A stretch of 64,000 nucleotides of DNA. Origin: Dokdonella sp041395345 (GTDB taxonomy: Bacteria > Pseudomonadota > Gammaproteobacteria > Xanthomonadales > Rhodanobacteraceae). The position numbers and the translations under genes are program-made. Positions within the stretch are counted from its first letter, which is position 1; each line of letters opens with the position of its first letter. Shown here one piece after another: positions 11,399-20,734 of this stretch. The notes beneath the pieces were generated by a model. It did not search any database, was not told where the DNA came from, and was given only the letters and a program-made list of their open reading frames with translations. The stretch is taken from NCBI RefSeq assembly GCF_041395345.1, contig NZ_JAWLAR010000006.1, forward strand, positions 155,055 to 219,054. The letters are read 5' to 3'.

Positions 11399-11472
11399 GT
11401 ATGAGGCCCGTCAGGGGCGATGCTGTTCGACACGATGTGACCAAAGGCATCGCGGCTGAAGCCTGCTCCTAC
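11399..11472. repeat. GTAG-headed inverted repeat pair (REP/BIME-like), copy B
   Basis: Begins GTATGAGGCCC, has inner arms GGGGCGATGCTG and GGCATCGCGGC, and ends GCTCCTAC. It lies 24 bp after copy A in the same orientation, so the 283-bp gap between the glutamate dehydrogenase and NAD kinase genes is mostly repeat. Confidence 0.7.
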
Positions 11473-11560
11473 GAGAAATCGGAGGACATTGTCAGCGACC
11501 GTGGTCTGCTAGAGTCGACCCTGCCGCGCCGAGTGGCGCGAACGACATGGGAGAGTGACC

Positions 11561-12325
11561 GTGACGCAGCGCATTGCCCTGGTGGCCAGTCATGGAGACG
11601 AGGCGCAGTCGCAACTGGCCCTGCTCAAGCAGCGCTACGGCGATACCGCGCCCGAGGACGCCGATGTCATCGTGGCTCTCGGTGGCGACGGCTTCATGCT
11701 GCGCACGCTGCATCGCAATCTTGCCCTGGGCAAGCCGGTGTATGGCATGAAGCTCGGCACGATCGGCTTCCTGCTCAATCCGTTTCACCCCGATGATCTG
11801 CATGAGCGCCTTGCCCGGGCCCAGCCCACGATCATGCATCCGCTCAGCATGAGCGCGCATTCGGAATCCGGCACCACGGTCGAGGCACTCGCCTTCAACG
11901 AGGTCTCGTTGCTGCGCCAGACCAAGCAGGCCGCCCACATCCGGGTCACGCTGAATGGTGTGGTCCGTATCGAAGAGCTGATGTGCGATGGCCTGCTGGT
12001 CGCCACGCCGGCCGGCTCTACCGCCTACAACCTGTCGGCGCACGGACCGATCCTGCCGATCGGCTCCAAACTGCTGGCCATGACACCGATCAGTCCATTT
12101 CGCCCGCGACGCTGGCGCGGCGCGGTTTTGCCATCGACCACCGAGATCAAGCTGGAAGTGCTCGATCCCTACAAGCGCCCGGTCAGTGCGACCGCAGACT
12201 CCAGCGAAGTGCGCGACGTGGTCGAAGTCCTGATCCGCGAGTCGGTCGACCAGACCATGACCCTGCTGTTCGATCCCGAGCACAACCTCGAGGAGCGAAT
12301 CCTCCGGGAACAGTTCACGGTATAG
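11561..12325 (+). CDS. nadK: NAD kinase
   Basis: About 254 aa, phosphorylating NAD to NADP with ATP. Shows the family signature VALGGDGFMLRTLH near residue 40, NEVSLLR, and VATPAGSTAYNLSAHGPILP near residue 150. Two GTG codons compete (11555 and 11561); the second is better spaced from GGGAG at 11549. The protein is slightly shorter at the N-terminus than E. coli NadK, as in other short NAD kinases. It sits alone between a REP pair and the protease gene. Confidence 0.93.
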   Translation: MTQRIALVASHGDEAQSQLALLKQRYGDTAPEDADVIVALGGDGFMLRTLHRNLALGKPVYGMKLGTIGFLLNPFHPDDLHERLARAQPTIMHPLSMSAHSESGTTVEALAFNEVSLLRQTKQAAHIRVTLNGVVRIEELMCDGLLVATPAGSTAYNLSAHGPILPIGSKLLAMTPISPFRPRRWRGAVLPSTTEIKLEVLDPYKRPVSATADSSEVRDVVEVLIRESVDQTMTLLFDPEHNLEERILREQFTV

Positions 12326-12424
12326 GCATGGCGCACGGAATCCCTTAGAGTCGGGGGTTGGATCCGGCAGTTCGCCGAATTCATTCCAGTCCGAGGGAAC
12401 GGGCCTACTCTTGGGGGTTGATTG

Positions 12425-13939
12425 ATGACTGCTTCGATGCTTCGTTACGCACCACTGGCACTGGCCTGCGCGGCTGCCATGTCTCCCGTTGCTGCTGCAG
12501 AGGTTGAAGCGGGCCTGCGCGCCGAAGCTGGGCAGGCAGGATCGGTCGATACCCTTATCGTGCTCGGGGCGAAGGCGCCGAAGAGCCTGTTGCGCACCGA
12601 CGGCGACTATCTCGAGCGTCGTCGCAACCTGGTCGATACGCTGAGGGCCACGGCTGAAGTCAGTCAGGCCGATCTGCGCAAGTGGCTGGATGCGCAAGGC
12701 GTCGCCTATCGATCGTACTGGATCGTCAACTCGATTCAGGCCACGGTGACGGCCGACCAGCTCGATCAACTGGGTGCGCGCTCCGATATCGCCGCGATTC
12801 GCGCGAATCGCTATTTGCCGTTGCAATTGCCTGCGGACTCCTCATCGGGCGAAGCACCCGCGGCAGGCAGTCAGTCGAATGCGCCGTTGGCCACCGAATG
12901 GGGCGTCGACAAGGTGCGTGCACCGGAAGTCTGGGCCATGGGCATCCGCGGCCAGAACGTCGTGGTCGCTGGGCAGGATACGGGCTATCGCTGGGACCAT
13001 CCCGCGCTGAAAGCAAAATACCGCGGCTGGAACGGCGCAACGACCAACCATTCCTACAATTGGCATGACGCCATTCACGTGGCGGGTAGCAGCTGCGGGG
13101 CAGATTCATCCGCACCCTGTGACGACCACGGTCACGGCACGCACACGATGGGTACGATGGTCGGCGATGACGGAGCAGGCAATCAGGTGGGCGTTGCCCC
13201 TGATGCGCGCTGGGTGGGTTGCCGAAACATGAACTCTGGTGACGGTACGCCCGCTACCTACATCGAGTGCACGCAATGGTTCATCGCGCCTACCGATACA
13301 GCGGGACAGAATCCCGACAGCGACATGGCTCCCGACATCGTCAACAACTCCTGGGGTTGCCCGACTTCCGAAGGCTGCACGACAGGCCAGGAAATCAGCG
13401 AAGCGATCGGGAATATCGTGGACGCCGGTATCTTCTTCGTTGCCGCCGCGGGCAACAGTGGTTCCGCATGCAGCACGATTACCGATCCGCCGGCCATCTA
13501 TGACGCCACCTTCACGGTGGGCGGCACCAACAGCGCCGACAACATGTATGCCGGTTCCGGTCGTGGACCCGTGGCCGGCAGCGTGAACGGCAAGCCTGAC
13601 GTGATTGCACCCGGTCAAACCGTTCGCTCCAGTGTTCCCAACTACTCCAACACGGCAAACGGCTACTACAGCTCGTTCACCGGAACGAGCATGGCATCGC
13701 CGCACGTGGCCGGCGTTGCCGCCTTGCTGATGTCGATGAATTCCTCCCTGAAAGGCGACCCGCAGGCAGTGGCCGACCTGCTGCGCAGCACCGCCGTGCC
13801 GTTGACCAGCACGACCCAGGTCTGCGGCGGCATCCCGGCAACGACCTTTCCGAATCCGGTCCAGGGCTACGGGCAAGTCGATGCCTTTGCCGCGTTCATG
13901 GTGGCCGAGAAGATCTTTGCGGATGGTGCTGACGACTGA
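12425..13939 (+). CDS. Secreted subtilisin-family (S8) serine protease with GFE-like tail
   Basis: 504 aa. An N-terminal signal peptide (LALACAAAMSPVAAAE) is followed by an inhibitor-I9-like propeptide up to about residue 135. The S8 domain carries the catalytic triad Asp185 (GQDTG), His237 (HGHGTH) and Ser422 (GTSMASPHVAG), with oxyanion Asn344 (AAAGNSG). Several cysteines suggest disulfides and an extracytoplasmic location. The chain ends IFADGADD, a variant of the IFADGFE tail seen in the 60.7-kb protein. ATG 12425 was preferred over TTG 12422. Monocistronic. Substrate unknown. Confidence 0.92.
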   Translation: MTASMLRYAPLALACAAAMSPVAAAEVEAGLRAEAGQAGSVDTLIVLGAKAPKSLLRTDGDYLERRRNLVDTLRATAEVSQADLRKWLDAQGVAYRSYWIVNSIQATVTADQLDQLGARSDIAAIRANRYLPLQLPADSSSGEAPAAGSQSNAPLATEWGVDKVRAPEVWAMGIRGQNVVVAGQDTGYRWDHPALKAKYRGWNGATTNHSYNWHDAIHVAGSSCGADSSAPCDDHGHGTHTMGTMVGDDGAGNQVGVAPDARWVGCRNMNSGDGTPATYIECTQWFIAPTDTAGQNPDSDMAPDIVNNSWGCPTSEGCTTGQEISEAIGNIVDAGIFFVAAAGNSGSACSTITDPPAIYDATFTVGGTNSADNMYAGSGRGPVAGSVNGKPDVIAPGQTVRSSVPNYSNTANGYYSSFTGTSMASPHVAGVAALLMSMNSSLKGDPQAVADLLRSTAVPLTSTTQVCGGIPATTFPNPVQGYGQVDAFAAFMVAEKIFADGADD

Positions 13940-13997
13940 GTCGCGGGTCCGGGAGTGGGGAGCTGGAAGTTGGAAGTTGGAAGTCACCGAAACTGAT

Positions 13998-14051
13998 GGT
14001 GAGGTAAGAACTCACCACGTCCTCACATCATCCCGGCCTGCGCCGGGATGA
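13998..14051. repeat. Two intergenic hairpins after the protease gene
   Basis: GGTGAG/CTCACC with a 7-nt loop at 13998-14016, then a perfect 10-bp stem TCATCCCGGC/GCCGGGATGA with loop CTGC at 14028-14051. The second resembles a widespread proteobacterial palindromic repeat. A triple GGAAGTT runs just before, near 13966. No T-tract follows, so an intrinsic terminator is not evident. Confidence 0.6.
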
Positions 14052-14123
14052 CGAGCTGGTAGTCCTGTCGCCAAAGCTTCTATCGGCACTTTCCGTAGCA
14101 ACTGCTACCCATCCCGGCAAAAT

Positions 14124-15008
14124 GTGCTCGCAGAAGCACAAGGACCCATCGCATTGCGCAGCATCGCACCCGCGATAGACAAGGTGGATCGCGAGGTCTT
14201 CGCGCGTCAGCCATTGGCGGACTGGGCGTGCGAACTGCCGGATCGCATCTGGCCTGACGACTGGCCTTCGCTTGAACAGCTCGATGCCTTGCGTCTGGGT
14301 GCGACGCAGGCCGACGGACACGGGCGACCGGTCTTTGTCGCGCAGACACCGGCACTGCTGGCGGATGGACAGCATTACGAGGAGCGCATCCGGCTCGGTC
14401 GACTGGCGACGCGCGAGCGCAACTGGCATGACTTGTTGAATGCCCTGGTCTGGCTGCGCTACCCACGCATCAAGAAGGCCCTGAACACGGCCCAGTGCGC
14501 CGACATCGCGGTCGTCGGCCCGAGCCAGCGAACGCGCGCGCAGTATGCGATGACGCATTTCGACGAGGGCGGGGCGATCGTGCTCTGCAGCGATCGGGAT
14601 CTGATGGCAATGTGGGATCGCCACGACTGGCATGGCCTGTTCTGGCGTGAGCGCGCGGCCTGGGGCACGCGCATTACTGTACTGGTGTTCGGCCATGCGG
14701 TGCTCGAGCTGGCCTTGCAGCCCGAACGCCTGCTGGTGGCCAAATCGCTGGCCTTGATGACGGATGCCGCCAGCATGGCTTCGATCCGCGTCGATCCCGA
14801 ATCGATGCGCAGCAGGCTGGATGAGCACGTCGCCGGATTGATCGCCGATGGTCGGGCCATGGCCGACCCTCAGGATTTGCGGCCACTGCCCCTGTCCGGC
14901 ATTCCCGGCTGGCATGCGCAAGCCGTCGACGAGACTTTCTTCGCCAGCGCGCCATGCTTCAGGCCCTTGCGCGAAGGGCGCCGCTATCCGCCGGCAGAAG
15001 AATTCTAG
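14124..15008 (+). CDS. DUF3025 family protein
   Basis: 294 aa cytoplasmic protein of unknown function. The motif RERNWHDLLNALVWLRYP near residue 95 and the general pattern match DUF3025, a family common in beta- and gammaproteobacteria. No signal peptide or membrane segment. The start is unsure: GTG 14124 is the first in-frame candidate and no strong ribosome site is seen. It precedes the ABC transporter operon by about 200 bp, with no sign of coupling. Confidence 0.75.
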   Translation: MLAEAQGPIALRSIAPAIDKVDREVFARQPLADWACELPDRIWPDDWPSLEQLDALRLGATQADGHGRPVFVAQTPALLADGQHYEERIRLGRLATRERNWHDLLNALVWLRYPRIKKALNTAQCADIAVVGPSQRTRAQYAMTHFDEGGAIVLCSDRDLMAMWDRHDWHGLFWRERAAWGTRITVLVFGHAVLELALQPERLLVAKSLALMTDAASMASIRVDPESMRSRLDEHVAGLIADGRAMADPQDLRPLPLSGIPGWHAQAVDETFFASAPCFRPLREGRRYPPAEEF

Positions 15009-15206
15009 GCTTGCGGATTTAACGGATTCGGGAACTTTTTGCCCCCTTCTGGGGTACATTGCGCATCGCTCGCAATCCTAGGCGTCGATCAACCCGGTTT
15101 CCATCCCCGGCGGGTCCTGATGTCCTGGATTTTGATTCGGCGATCCAATGGAACGCCCCACAGCCTGTCGGGGCCACTGAATTCGGAAACACAGGGTGAT
15201 TCGACA

Positions 15207-16148
15207 ATGATTGAAACCCAAGCACTGGGAAAACGTTATGGCGACCTGGTCGCTGTCGATGGCATCACGTTCAAGGTCGAGCCGGGGCAGGTCCTCGGCT
15301 TCCTCGGCCCGAATGGCGCCGGCAAGTCGACCACGATGAAGATGATCGCGGGCTTTCTTGCGCCGACTTCGGGCAGCGCGAAAGTCTGCGGATTCGACGT
15401 CGAGCAGCAGTCGCTGGAAGCCCGCCGCGTCATCGGCTATCTGCCGGAAGGTGCGCCAAGCTACGGTGAAATGAGCGTGCGCCAGTTCCTCGCCTTCATC
15501 GCCGACGTGCGCGGCCTCGGTGGCAGCACGCGTGACAAGCGACTCGATGACGCGATCGGTCGGCTCAGCCTCGAAGCCGTGCTCGAACAGCCGATCGAAA
15601 CGCTCTCGAAGGGCTTCAAGCGGCGCGTCGGCCTGGCCCAGGCCATCCTGCACGATCCCAGGGTACTGATCCTCGACGAGCCCACCGACGGACTCGATCC
15701 CAACCAGAAGCACGAAGTCCGCAACCTGATCAATGCGATGGCGCGCGACAAGACCATCATCGTTTCCACGCACGTGCTCGAGGAAGTCCATGCCGTCTGC
15801 AGTCGCGCGATCATCATCGCGCGCGGTCGCGTGCTGGCTGACGCCACGCCGGCAGAGCTCGAAGCGCGTTCGCGCTACCACCAGGCCGTCTCCCTGACCG
15901 CAACCGACGCCAACGCCGCGCGGGAGGTTCTGGCGCGGATCGCCGATGTGGCCTCGATCGAAGTCGACAAGCAGGACGGGCGCATCACCGCCTTCCCGAA
16001 ACCCGGCCGCAGCATCTATGCCGCCGTGAACGAGGCGCTCAAGGAGGGCGATATCGTCGTTCGTGAACTCGCTCTCGAGGGTGGACGACTTGATGAAGTG
16101 TTCCGCAGCATCACCCAGGGCGCGGATACAGGGGAGGCAAGGGCATGA
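15207..16148 (+). CDS. ABC transporter ATPase, GldA-like
   Basis: 313 aa ATP-binding protein of an ABC-2-type exporter or Gld-like complex. Walker A GPNGAGKSTT near residue 38, signature LSKGFKRRVGLAQ near 135, Walker B VLILDEPTDGLDP near 155, H-loop VSTHVLEE near 190. ATG 15207 is chosen because MIETQALGKRYGDLVAVDG is the usual family start; the long upstream extension is non-conserved leader. First gene of a four-gene operon; its stop overlaps the permease start (ATGA). Confidence 0.93.
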   Translation: MIETQALGKRYGDLVAVDGITFKVEPGQVLGFLGPNGAGKSTTMKMIAGFLAPTSGSAKVCGFDVEQQSLEARRVIGYLPEGAPSYGEMSVRQFLAFIADVRGLGGSTRDKRLDDAIGRLSLEAVLEQPIETLSKGFKRRVGLAQAILHDPRVLILDEPTDGLDPNQKHEVRNLINAMARDKTIIVSTHVLEEVHAVCSRAIIIARGRVLADATPAELEARSRYHQAVSLTATDANAAREVLARIADVASIEVDKQDGRITAFPKPGRSIYAAVNEALKEGDIVVRELALEGGRLDEVFRSITQGADTGEARA

Positions 16149-16879
16149 GTGCAATCACCACCGTATTCCGGCGCGAACTCGGCAGCTACTTCGCAACGCC
16201 GGTGGCCTACGTGTTCATCGTGATCTTCCTCGTCCTGTCCAGTGCATTCACGTTTTACCTCGGCAGTTTCTACGAGCGCGGCCAGGCCGACCTGATGCCG
16301 TTCTTCAGCTTCCTGCCCTGGCTCTATCTGTTCCTCGTGCCGGCCGTTTCGATGCGTCTGTGGTCCGAGGAGCGCAAGAGCGGCACGATCGAACTGTTGC
16401 TGACCTTGCCGATCACGATGTGGCAGGCCGTGCTGGGCAAATTCCTCGCCGCATGGACCTTTATCGGCATCGCCCTGCTGCTGACCTTTCCGCTCTGGAT
16501 CACGGTCAACTATCTCGGCGATGCCGACGATGGCGTGATATTGACAAGCTATCTTGGGGCCATGCTCATGGCCGGTTCCTTCCTTGCAATCGGATCGTGC
16601 ATTTCGGCCGCTACGCGCAATCAGGTCGTCGCCTTCATCCTGACCGTGGTCACCTGCTTCGTGCTGATCATGGCGGGCTTCCCGCTGGTGCTCGAGGCGT
16701 TCCGCTCATGGGCGCCGCAAGGCCTGGTCGATGCCATCGCCGGCCTGAGCTTCCTGACCCATTTCGCATCGATCAGCAAGGGCGTCATCGACCTGCGCGA
16801 TCTGCTCTATTTCTTCCTGATGATCGGATTCTGGCTCTACGCAAGCGCCATCGTGATCGATCTCAAGAAAGCCGACTGA
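16145..16879 (+). CDS. ABC-2 type permease, GldF-like
   Basis: 244 aa integral membrane protein with about six hydrophobic segments. The N-terminus FRRELGSYFATPVAYVFIVI is typical of GldF/NosY-type permeases, and LWSEERKSGTIELLLTLPI is the conserved cytoplasmic coupling segment. It overlaps the ATPase gene by 4 bp and is followed after 12 bp by the GldG-like gene. Together they would form an exporter or membrane complex; in Bacteroidetes the relatives are tied to gliding, but in gammaproteobacteria the role is unknown. Confidence 0.9.
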   Translation: MSAITTVFRRELGSYFATPVAYVFIVIFLVLSSAFTFYLGSFYERGQADLMPFFSFLPWLYLFLVPAVSMRLWSEERKSGTIELLLTLPITMWQAVLGKFLAAWTFIGIALLLTFPLWITVNYLGDADDGVILTSYLGAMLMAGSFLAIGSCISAATRNQVVAFILTVVTCFVLIMAGFPLVLEAFRSWAPQGLVDAIAGLSFLTHFASISKGVIDLRDLLYFFLMIGFWLYASAIVIDLKKAD

Positions 16880-16891
16880 GGAATTCCAGGA

Positions 16892-18757
16892 ATGACATCC
16901 CATCGCAAGACTCTTTCCGGCGGCGCACTGATCGTCCTGATCGTGTTGTTCGTCGCCGTCATGCTGCTGGTCAACGTGCTGTTCCGCGGCGCGCGCGTGG
17001 ACCTCACGGAAAACAATCTCTACACGCTCTCGCCAGGCACCAAGGAAATTCTTTCCACGCTCGACGAGCCGATCAACCTGTACCTGTTCTACTCGGACAA
17101 GGGCACGCAGGACCTGCCGCAGCTGCGCACCTATGCTGTGCGTGTGCGTGAAATGCTCGAGGAAATGGCCGCACGTTCGAACGGACGCATCACGCTGGAA
17201 GTGATCGACCCGCTGCCGTTCTCCGAAGACGAGGATCGTGCGGTCGGCTACGGCCTGACCGCTGTTCCGGTCAACGGTGGCGGTGGAGAAACGATCTTCC
17301 TCGGTTTGGCAGGCACCAATTCCACCGACGGCCAGGCGGCCGTGGCCTTCTTCGACCCGGGCAAGGAATCGTTTCTCGAATACGATGTGGCCAAGCTGAT
17401 CCACGATCTGGCCACACCGAAGAAGCCCGTCATCGGCCTGATTTCCGGTCTCGAAATGGGGCCCGGATTCGATCCCGCCACGCAACAGATGCGCGAACCC
17501 TGGGCGATCCAGCAGCAATTGTCGCAATCCTTCGAGCTGCGCCAGTTGCAGGGCCAGGGCCTGACCTCGATCGATCCGGAGATCAGCGTGCTGATGCTCG
17601 TGCACCCGAAGGATCTTTCCGAGGACGCACGCTACGCGATCGACCAGTTCGTCCTGCGTGGCGGCCACCTGATGGTATTCGTGGATCCGGATGCCGAACT
17701 CGATACCTCCGGGATGGACCCGCAGAACCCGCAGGCGGCGATGTTCGCCGATCATTCCTCGAACCTTCCCGAATTGTTCAAGGCCTGGGGCATCGAATAC
17801 GACCCGGCCAATGTGGTGCTCGATCGCACGCGTGCCGTCGAGGTCAGCATGGGCCAGGGCCAGGCCCGCGTACGCCATCCCGGCATCATCGGCCTGACCG
17901 CCGCCGAGTTGAACGGCGACGATGTACTCACGGCCAATCTCGATTCGGTGAATGTGTCCAGTTCCGGCTACATCGACCTGGCCAAGGATGCGACGAGCAA
18001 GCTGATTCCGCTCATGCAAAGCTCGGGCGATGCCATGTCGGCGCCGGCCAGTCGCCTGCGCATGTCACCGGATCCGCGCGGCCTGCTGACCGACTTCCAG
18101 CCCAGCGGTGAACGCTACGTCATTGCCGGTCGCGTGACCGGCAAGTTCAAGACCGCTTTCCCGCAGCGTAGCGGGGAGGGGCATCTGGCCGAATCGAAGG
18201 ACGACGGCCAGATCATCGTAGTCGCCGATACCGACCTGCTCGCGGATCGGCTCTGGGTACAGGTACAGAACTTCCTCGGCCAGAAGCTGATGAACGCGTT
18301 TGCCAACAATGGCGATTTCGTTCTCAACGGCGTCGACAACCTGACCGGCTCTTCGGCGCTGATCTCGATCCGAGGCCGGGCCACATCGCGACGTCCGTTC
18401 ACCACCGTCGAGGCGCTCAAGCGCCAGGCCGATGACCGCTTCCGGGCCAAGGAACAGGAGCTGCAGCGCGAATTGCAGGAAACCGAGCGCAAGCTGGTCG
18501 AGTTGCAGAGCGCGAAGTCGCGCGATCAGGCACTGATCATGTCGCCCGAGCAGCAAGCCGAACTGACCAAGTTCAGCCAGCGCAAGGCCGACATCCGCAA
18601 GGAGCTTCGCGACGTGCGGCGTTCACTGGATGCCGAGATCGAGTCGCTCGGCAGTCGCCTCAAATTCCTGAACATTGTCCTCGTGCCCTTGCTCGTGACA
18701 ATCGCCGCCGTGGCGTTTGCCGTCTGGCGCATTCGTCGTCGCCGGCGCAAGGGATGA
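16892..18757 (+). CDS. GldG-family ABC transporter auxiliary protein
   Basis: 621 aa. N-terminal membrane helix near residues 11-30, large periplasmic region with the GldG/ABC_transp_aux pattern (VDLTENNLYTLSPGTKEILSTL) and a central domain with PVIGLISGLEMGPGFDP. A charged coiled-coil-like segment at about 515-590 (KEQELQRELQETERKLVELQ) precedes a C-terminal membrane helix and a basic tail (IRRRRRKG). Third gene of the operon. Family members accompany GldA/GldF-type transporters; no catalytic residues are known. Confidence 0.9.
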   Translation: MTSHRKTLSGGALIVLIVLFVAVMLLVNVLFRGARVDLTENNLYTLSPGTKEILSTLDEPINLYLFYSDKGTQDLPQLRTYAVRVREMLEEMAARSNGRITLEVIDPLPFSEDEDRAVGYGLTAVPVNGGGGETIFLGLAGTNSTDGQAAVAFFDPGKESFLEYDVAKLIHDLATPKKPVIGLISGLEMGPGFDPATQQMREPWAIQQQLSQSFELRQLQGQGLTSIDPEISVLMLVHPKDLSEDARYAIDQFVLRGGHLMVFVDPDAELDTSGMDPQNPQAAMFADHSSNLPELFKAWGIEYDPANVVLDRTRAVEVSMGQGQARVRHPGIIGLTAAELNGDDVLTANLDSVNVSSSGYIDLAKDATSKLIPLMQSSGDAMSAPASRLRMSPDPRGLLTDFQPSGERYVIAGRVTGKFKTAFPQRSGEGHLAESKDDGQIIVVADTDLLADRLWVQVQNFLGQKLMNAFANNGDFVLNGVDNLTGSSALISIRGRATSRRPFTTVEALKRQADDRFRAKEQELQRELQETERKLVELQSAKSRDQALIMSPEQQAELTKFSQRKADIRKELRDVRRSLDAEIESLGSRLKFLNIVLVPLLVTIAAVAFAVWRIRRRRRKG

Positions 18758-18773
18758 GGAGGGGAGAACCGTC

Positions 18774-19976
18774 ATGATGAACAAGAAGACCCTCATCCGG
18801 TTGGGCGTCGTCAGCGTGGTCGCGATCGTCGCGGCACTCGCGATCGATCATTCGCGCAAACCGGTCAGTGAATTCAGTGCCAAGGCCCAGCCGCTGGCCG
18901 GTGATCTCAAGGCGCAGATCAACGATGTGACCGCGTTGACCATTTCCGTGCCGGGCCAGCCGACCGCCGTTGTCCTCGATCGCGGTGAAGGCGGCTGGAG
19001 CGTCGCCGACAAGGGTGGCTACCCGGCTGATGTCGGCAAGCTGCGCGAATTCCTGCTGAGAGTCGCAGACAGCACTCTGGTCGAGCAGAAGACCGCCAGT
19101 CGCGAGCGCTATGCGGATCTGGGCGTTTCCGATCTAGGCGAAGCGGATGCCAAGGGCATCGAGGTGAAGATCGATGGCTTGCCCAAGCCTGTCGACTTCA
19201 TCGCTGGCGTCTATAACACCAAGGCTTCCGGCACCTATGTGCGCCGCGCTGACGAGGCCCAGAGCTGGCTCGCCTCGGGCAATCTGATTCCGGATCGCAA
19301 CGCGAAGGACTGGCTGCAAAAGGACCTGGCCAACATCAGTGCGGATCGCATCGCCTCGGTGACGATCACTCAGCCGGATGGCAAGACCCTGCGTGTCTCC
19401 AAGAACGACCCGGCGGACGCGCAGTACAACATTGCCGATGTGCCCAAGGGGCGCGAACCCGTTTCGGAGTACGCGGCCAACGGCCTCGCCTCGGCACTCG
19501 CCGACTTGCGCATCGACGATGTGGCGCCGGCGAGCAAGGTCGCTGCGCCGGAGAGTGCAACACGGGTTCGCTACGCAACCTTCGACGGCATCACTGTCGA
19601 CGCCACGACCTGGACCGAGGCGGACACGCGCTACGTCGGGTTCAGCGCCTCGCTTGACAAGGACGCGGCCGAAAAGCATCTGCAGGTGGCAAGAGAAAGG
19701 GCCGCTGAAAAAACGAAGTCAGAGTCTGCGGCAGCCGAGTCCGATGAAGCGGACAAGGAAGCTGGCAAGGATGCGGATTCGACAGCGCCTGCTGCCGAAT
19801 CCGTTCCGAGCCTGACCGATCTCGAGTCCGAAGTGGCCCGGCTGAATTCGGCGTTCGAGGGCTGGAGCTTTGTCCTGCCCGCGCACAAGACCGCCAACAT
19901 GACCAAGACCATGGACGAAATGCTCAAGCCGCTCGAAGAGAAGACGGCCGACAAGGGCGGGAAGTCCGGCAAGTGA
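18774..19976 (+). CDS. DUF4340 protein, fourth member of Gld-like operon
   Basis: 400 aa with an N-terminal membrane anchor (LIRLGVVSVVAIVAALAI) and an extracytoplasmic body built from repeated DUF4340-type units (EGGWSVADKGGYPADVGKLR; SWLASGNLIPDRNAKDWLQKDL). An acidic, Ala/Glu-rich low-complexity segment lies at about 310-350. Sixteen bases separate it from the GldG-like gene and GGGGAG precedes ATG 18774. DUF4340 proteins regularly follow GldG-like genes. Function unknown; probably a partner of the transporter. A strong hairpin follows the stop. Confidence 0.85.
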   Translation: MMNKKTLIRLGVVSVVAIVAALAIDHSRKPVSEFSAKAQPLAGDLKAQINDVTALTISVPGQPTAVVLDRGEGGWSVADKGGYPADVGKLREFLLRVADSTLVEQKTASRERYADLGVSDLGEADAKGIEVKIDGLPKPVDFIAGVYNTKASGTYVRRADEAQSWLASGNLIPDRNAKDWLQKDLANISADRIASVTITQPDGKTLRVSKNDPADAQYNIADVPKGREPVSEYAANGLASALADLRIDDVAPASKVAAPESATRVRYATFDGITVDATTWTEADTRYVGFSASLDKDAAEKHLQVARERAAEKTKSESAAAESDEADKEAGKDADSTAPAAESVPSLTDLESEVARLNSAFEGWSFVLPAHKTANMTKTMDEMLKPLEEKTADKGGKSGK

Positions 19977-19989
19977 TCATGCCGCTGAC

Positions 19990-20025
19990 GGGCGCCGACA
20001 GGTTCGCAAGCACATGTCGGCGCCC
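19990..20025 (+). other. Strong intergenic hairpin after the Gld-like operon
   Basis: Perfect 11-bp stem GGGCGCCGACA/TGTCGGCGCCC with a 14-nt loop, 13 bp past the DUF4340 stop. No T-run follows, so it is not a classical intrinsic terminator. It may protect the 3' end or attenuate read-through into the DUF423 gene. Confidence 0.6.
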
Positions 20026-20054
20026 CTGCCGCGCACGCCGCCGCGAGCGCCGGC

Positions 20055-20444
20055 GTGGTTGACTGGCGCGTCGTCGCCGGCGTTGCCGGCAGTCTGCTCG
20101 CGGCATGCGCCGTGGCGACGGGCGCCTTCGCTGCCCACGCATTGCGCGGGCAACTCGATGCTGCGGCGATGGAATTGTGGCGAACGGCCGTCAACTACCT
20201 GTTCTGGCACGCATTGGCGCTGATGCTGCTGGCCCTGGTTCCGGGGCCCGAGTCGCATTGGCGCAAGGCCGCCGGCCTCGCCTTTCTCTCCGGAATCGGC
20301 CTCTTCTGCGGAAGCCTTTTCGCGCTCTCGCTGGGCGCACCGCGCCAGACTGGAATGTTGACCCCGCTCGGTGGCAGCGCCTTCCTGTTCGGCTGGATTT
20401 GCCTTGCGGTGCTGTTCGCCCGATCACGCGGCGACGCGCGTTGA
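20055..20444 (+). CDS. DUF423 family small membrane protein
   Basis: 129 aa with four predicted membrane helices. The conserved family pattern is GAFAAHALRG near residue 24 and TAVNYLFWHALALMLLAL. Start GTG 20055 gives the standard N-terminus with the first helix VVAGVAGSLLAACAV. DUF423 (YgdD-like) proteins are widespread inner-membrane proteins of unknown role. It lies 78 bp after the DUF4340 gene, beyond the hairpin, so co-transcription is uncertain. The 290 bp that follow show no gene. Confidence 0.85.
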   Translation: MVDWRVVAGVAGSLLAACAVATGAFAAHALRGQLDAAAMELWRTAVNYLFWHALALMLLALVPGPESHWRKAAGLAFLSGIGLFCGSLFALSLGAPRQTGMLTPLGGSAFLFGWICLAVLFARSRGDAR

Positions 20445-20734
20445 ACAGAATCGCCCTTGTCGTTCTCGACCCGATTCGCGCGCTGCTCAACTTGTTGAAC
20501 GATGGCTTCTTTCGGATGGAATCCTCGCAAGAGGATGCCGAAATTCTCCATCGTCAGTCGGAATGCCTCGTTCAATCGACGGATTGCGGATCCGCGTCGA
20601 GCATGCATAATGCCAACTGCGTCACAGGGGGAGGTGTGGGTATCCGAAAGTTCGGGATGCACTTTCTGGATGCGTCATAACCTCGGTCGGTCCTTGATTC
20701 TTGAGGATTGGCCCGCGATTCAGGGATTCAGTAC

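Noticed and set aside
8785..11433. 882-codon open frame on the minus strand opposite the glutamate dehydrogenase gene
   Set aside because: Antisense shadow caused by high third-position GC of the real gene; Arg/His/Asp-rich with no motif.
13998..14051. Intrinsic terminator after the protease gene
   Set aside because: Stems are strong but no T-tract follows on either strand; treated as repeat hairpins.
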